Assembly: GCA_036005525.1 (NCBI GenBank)
Contig: DASYQM010000066.1
Span: 1-7,713, forward strand
Length of the DNA: 7,713 nt
Origin: UBA9676 sp036005525
Lineage (GTDB): Bacteria > Actinomycetota > Actinomycetes > Streptosporangiales > Streptosporangiaceae
Direction of reading: 5' to 3'
The notes below the pieces were generated by a model. It saw nothing but the letters and a program-made list of their open reading frames with translations, was not told where the DNA came from and did not search any database. The first letter of the stretch is position 1; each line of letters starts with the position of its first letter. Both the position numbers and the translations under genes were made by a program. Positions 5,478-7,713 of this stretch are shown here, one piece after another.

Positions 5478-5512
5478 ATGAGGCCCGGCGCCCCGCTCTC
5501 GCCGGGCCTCGT
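5478..5512. repeat. Hairpin unit 4 (type B, TCT loop, truncated)
   Basis: The stem 5478-5490 / 5500-5512 has eleven Watson-Crick pairs, then a G-T wobble (5479/5511) and an A-T pair, around loop CCCCGCTCT. The second hairpin and GGAG box are missing. An AT-richer, non-repeated tail follows. Confidence 0.82.
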
Positions 5513-5640
5513 AAGCAAGACGCGCGACTCGAAGATGAGGTTGACAACCTTGGCCCGGGATTTCTGCACGACTTTTCCGCCGGCTCCGGCCGCCGGCCCG
5601 GTCTGTGCCGCAGGCCGGGGCCACGCCCGCATCAGGCCAG
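5513..5640. other. Intergenic tail between hairpin array and VWA gene
   Basis: Bases 5511-5576 are about 53% GC against roughly 70% or more around them and contain the palindrome AGGTT-GAC-AACCT (5536-5548). The rest (5577-5640) is GC-rich, with short CCGG palindromes near 5580-5600. Frames in several phases are open here, but none has a domain I recognise. Confidence 0.4.
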
Positions 5641-7401
5641 CTAACCGGTGCAGGACGGCTGGCAGAGCGCGTGGCTGATCGTCCGGAAGATGACCTGGCC
5701 AAGCCGGGAGTAGCGCGTGATAGTACTGGCCTGCCCGCTCGTGGTGGCGGCGATCTGCCGCAGCGCGCGCAGGTCGCCCTCCCGGCCCAGCATGATCGCG
5801 ACGATCTTGACCGGGCGCTTGGGGTCGTACAGCACCTGGAGCTCGCGTACCAGCGTGACGGCGGAGATGTCGCCGGGGTCGCGGTCCACGCCCGCGGTCA
5901 CGACCAGCACGGCGTTGGCGTGGCGGGGCTGGTAGGTGGCGAGCATCTGCTGGTAGGCGTTCAGGATGGTGGTGTAGAGGGGAGCCGAGGCCCCCGGCAC
6001 GGGCTGGCTTGACTGCGCCAGGCGCTGGATCCGCTGCCTGCGGGTGACCGGCCCCAGGACGTTGGACAGCGGGCCGATCGGCACCAGCTCCTGGTAAGAG
6101 AGGCCGTCCACGATCCGGCTGGGAAACGTCCACAGACCCATCTGGGTGCTGTCGGGGAACAGCGCCAGGCCGGATCCGGCGCCGCGATACAGCACCCGTT
6201 CCAGATCCGGCCCGCCGGGCCTGGCCCGGATGGCCATTGCCGAGGAGATGTCGATCAGGGCGAGGTCGCGAGAGCCCAGGCTGAGACGTTGCCAGGTGCG
6301 GAGGGCCGTTTCTGCCTGCGGCGGCGTCGGCGGCCGCAGCAGGTGCGGGCCACCCCTGGTCAGCCCGAACGAAGCGGGCCAGCTGCCGGCCACGCCGTTG
6401 CCCGAGCGGAAGCCCGCATAACGCACGTACGAGGCGGCGTAGGCCGATCGCAGCAGTGCGCCGAACTTGCCGGCCGCCGCCACGGTGAGCGGGTTGGTGG
6501 TGGTGAGCACATAGGGGTAGCTGAGTTCCTGGCTGCCCTCGGCCGGGTAGCGCACGGCGAGTGGCCGGCGGGGGTGCGCGCGGTCGAACTGGACCACCGC
6601 CTGCTCGGTGGTGATGGTCACCGGCGCGGAGGTGGCACCGGCCCTGGGCAGCGGTGCCCAGGTGGCCAGCGGCGCGAGCGGGGGGTGGCCGTCGGCCGGC
6701 TCGACCTGGACATGCACGGCGAACCCAGCGAGCGCCGCCCGCGCGGCAGCCCCCCGGCCGGAGAGCCGCCGGAGTTCGGTGAGCGCCACGAGGCCCGTTG
6801 CGCTGGTGGCGGGGTCGGGGAACTCGACGTGCAGCCCCAGCGCGGACGCCGGGCCACCGGCGCTCTGGGGGAGCAGGAACTTCCAGCTGACCGAGCTGCC
6901 GAAGACGGGCGCCAGGGCGGCGGCCGGCCGCGGCATCACGATGACCAGCGCCGTTCTGGCGAGTGTGATGCCGGTTGGCCGGGCACGCCCGGCGCCGGCC
7001 GCTGCCCGGCTGGCGAGCCCAGCCCACAGGCTCGAATCGGGAACCCAGGCGTCCGGCTGCGGTCCGTGCCGGGGGACTGTTCCCGCGAGCTGCGCCGCCA
7101 CCGTCCCCGGCGGCCCGGTGGTGATCACGACCTGAACGCAGCGGCCGCTCACCTGCCGGTGCAGGCCGTTGAAGTACCGGCCGAGGTGGCGGACGACCGG
7201 GCCGATGTCGCTGGAGGTGGTCACGTGCACGACCACCGGATGGCTGGTGCAGGCGGCGCGCGCGACGACGGCCCGGGCGCCGAGCGCGAGCAGGAAGGCG
7301 ACGGCGATGGCAGCCGCGAGGCCGGTCAGCGCGGCTGTGCGCGTCCGGCGCTTGCGCTCCGGGCGGTAGTTGCGGCCCCGTGTGCTCCGTCCAGCGTTCA
7401 C
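5641..7401 (-). CDS. Membrane-anchored substrate-binding/VWA domain protein, degenerate MIDAS
   Basis: The 586-residue product starts at GTG 7401-7399, with a weak AAGAG site upstream. A basic N-terminus (RGRNYRPERKRRTR) precedes one hydrophobic helix (about 23-47), predicting an anchored protein with its bulk outside the cell. Residues about 55-345 resemble a periplasmic-binding-protein fold (SSDIGPVVRHLGRYFN, QPDAWVPDSSLWAGL, RTALVIVMP). A von Willebrand factor A domain follows (about 375-580). Its metal site looks lost: the DxSxS motif reads D384-I-S386-S-A388, the usual Thr before PLY is A473, and the usual Asp of the TDG motif is A503. Similar two-domain proteins occur in actinomycetes without a settled function. 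It converges on the phosphotransferase across the hairpin array. The C-terminus has C580 and C584, possibly a disulfide. Confidence 0.82.
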   Translation of the reverse strand: MNAGRSTRGRNYRPERKRRTRTAALTGLAAAIAVAFLLALGARAVVARAACTSHPVVVHVTTSSDIGPVVRHLGRYFNGLHRQVSGRCVQVVITTGPPGTVAAQLAGTVPRHGPQPDAWVPDSSLWAGLASRAAAGAGRARPTGITLARTALVIVMPRPAAALAPVFGSSVSWKFLLPQSAGGPASALGLHVEFPDPATSATGLVALTELRRLSGRGAAARAALAGFAVHVQVEPADGHPPLAPLATWAPLPRAGATSAPVTITTEQAVVQFDRAHPRRPLAVRYPAEGSQELSYPYVLTTTNPLTVAAAGKFGALLRSAYAASYVRYAGFRSGNGVAGSWPASFGLTRGGPHLLRPPTPPQAETALRTWQRLSLGSRDLALIDISSAMAIRARPGGPDLERVLYRGAGSGLALFPDSTQMGLWTFPSRIVDGLSYQELVPIGPLSNVLGPVTRRQRIQRLAQSSQPVPGASAPLYTTILNAYQQMLATYQPRHANAVLVVTAGVDRDPGDISAVTLVRELQVLYDPKRPVKIVAIMLGREGDLRALRQIAATTSGQASTITRYSRLGQVIFRTISHALCQPSCTG

Positions 7402-7446
7402 GGCATCTCTTAGAGAAAGGGCCGCGGCGCACCGGCAACAGACCGC

Positions 7447-7466
7447 GGCTCCCCGTTGCGGGAGCC
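7447..7466. repeat. Hairpin upstream of the VWA gene
   Basis: GGCTCCC (7447-7453) and GGGAGCC (7460-7466) form a 7-bp stem with a 6-base loop, 46 bases upstream of the VWA start. It could lie in that gene's 5' untranslated region, but no T-run follows on the minus strand. Function unknown. Confidence 0.4.
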
Positions 7467-7579
7467 CCGCAAGCCCGGCGGTGTCGTCGCGGGCGCCGCG
7501 CCTGCTGGGTCTTCGCGGGCACGACTGTAGCGGACCGGGGGTGTGGTTTGACGCCGATTGCCCTTTTTGGCCGCGGGAT

Positions 7580-7637
7580 GCTCCGCCCGGCCGGCGCCAC
7601 CGCTCCGCCCGGCCTGGCGCCGCGGCTCCGCCTGGCC
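7580..7637. repeat. Three direct repeats of GCTCCGCCYGGCC
   Basis: The 13-mer occurs at 7580-7592 and 7602-7614 exactly, and at 7625-7637 with one C-to-T change, at spacings of 22 and 23 bp. The repeats lie 33 bp before the next start codon, in the gap between divergent genes. Regulator-binding sites or simple slippage of GC-rich DNA are both possible. Confidence 0.5.
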
Positions 7638-7670
7638 GGACGCGGCTCGCGAGCCGGCCAGACTGGGCGG

Positions 7671-7713
7671 GTGACCGACGTCATCCGGGTGGACGACCCT
7701 GGAGATCCGCGGC
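7671..7713 (+). CDS. Probable TrmH/SpoU-family RNA methyltransferase, 5' end only
   Basis: GTG 7671 opens a frame running off the window edge that encodes MTDVIRVDDPGDPR. Actinobacterial TrmH-family RNA 2'-O-methyltransferases commonly start with a very similar V-I-R-V/I-D-D-P-x-D-P-R-L stretch, followed by a substrate-binding domain and a knotted SPOUT methyltransferase domain. Only 14 codons are visible, so the catalytic motifs cannot be checked. A GGGCGG run directly precedes the start, but it is too close to be a good ribosome-binding site. The assignment rests on recalled N-terminal similarity. Confidence 0.5.
   Translation, partial: MTDVIRVDDPGDPR

Larger units (their letters stand above)
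5271..5512. repeat. Tandem array of four GC-rich hairpins, A-B-A-B, between convergent genes
   Basis: Four copies of a palindromic unit begin at 5271, 5341, 5408 and 5478. Unit lengths are 70, 67 and 70 bp, and the last unit is cut off. Each starts ATGAGG, forms an 11-14-bp stem around a 9-base loop (CCCCGCTTT in the first two, CCCCGCTCT in the last two), and the first three carry a second short hairpin and a GGAG box. Copies 1 and 3 have the longer stem GAGGGCCC, copies 2 and 4 the shorter GAGGCCC, with matching changes in the right arm. Units 1 to 3 and 2 to 4 are both exactly 137 bp apart. The array fills the gap between the phosphotransferase and the VWA gene, which converge, so bidirectional termination or mRNA-end protection is a likely effect. 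Confidence 0.85.

Noticed and set aside
5271..5512. CRISPR array
   Set aside because: The repeats are near-contiguous palindromic units with related spacers containing hairpins. There are no unique spacers and no cas genes.
6289..7413. Plus-strand frame (374 codons) opposite the VWA gene
   Set aside because: It is a composition-driven shadow with no domain.
5441..7684. Very long minus-strand open frame (747 codons) over the VWA gene and hairpin array
   Set aside because: It is a shadow in a different frame of the VWA gene, rich in Arg/Pro/Gly/Ala with no domain. The 586-codon frame has recognisable binding-protein and VWA features.

Overview
The window is high-GC DNA (about 70% by eye) with strongly G/C-biased third codon positions, GTG and TTG starts, and actinobacterial gene families: Orn next to tRNA-His, a MocR regulator facing an FMN split-barrel protein, and a substrate-binding/VWA protein. 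It is most likely the chromosome of a filamentous-type actinomycete. The genus cannot be read from the sequence.

Left part (1-1100) is a degraded accessory region. Bases 1-437 hold no convincing gene but contain two structured inverted repeats. Next come three coding-like scraps: a start-less minus-strand frame (438-599), a plus-strand zinc-ribbon-like fragment (602-715), and in the same frame the catalytic end of a tyrosine recombinase (716-1057). The recombinase scrap stops 55 bp from the 3' end of tRNA-His(GTG) (1113-1190, minus). This is the layout left by an integrative element that used the tRNA gene as its attachment site.

Middle part (1100-5250) is core-like. Oligoribonuclease (orn, minus) lies just upstream of tRNA-His. 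A pyridoxamine-phosphate-oxidase-like FMN split-barrel protein (minus) is divergent from a MocR/PdxR-type regulator (plus). The 44-bp gap between them holds a 12-bp perfect inverted repeat with AAAGTGG/CCACTTT cores, and a third core lies inside the regulator gene. The TTG start of mocR falls inside the operator. An APH/ACAD10-like phosphotransferase follows mocR with a GTGA/ATG junction and is probably translated from the same mRNA.

Right part (5250-7713): the convergent gap 5249-5640 contains a four-unit tandem array of long GC-rich hairpins. Stem type alternates A-B-A-B with an exact 137-bp higher-order period. Paired changes preserve the stems, and one spacer hairpin has been replaced by a different sequence that still folds. 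Past it, on the minus strand, is a 586-residue membrane-anchored protein with a substrate-binding region and a VWA domain whose metal site looks lost. The last 43 bases carry the start of a plus-strand gene resembling TrmH/SpoU-family RNA methyltransferases.

The least explained signals are the alternating hairpin array, the start-codon-embedded MocR operator and the metal-site-less VWA protein. No complete new defence or mobile system is visible.
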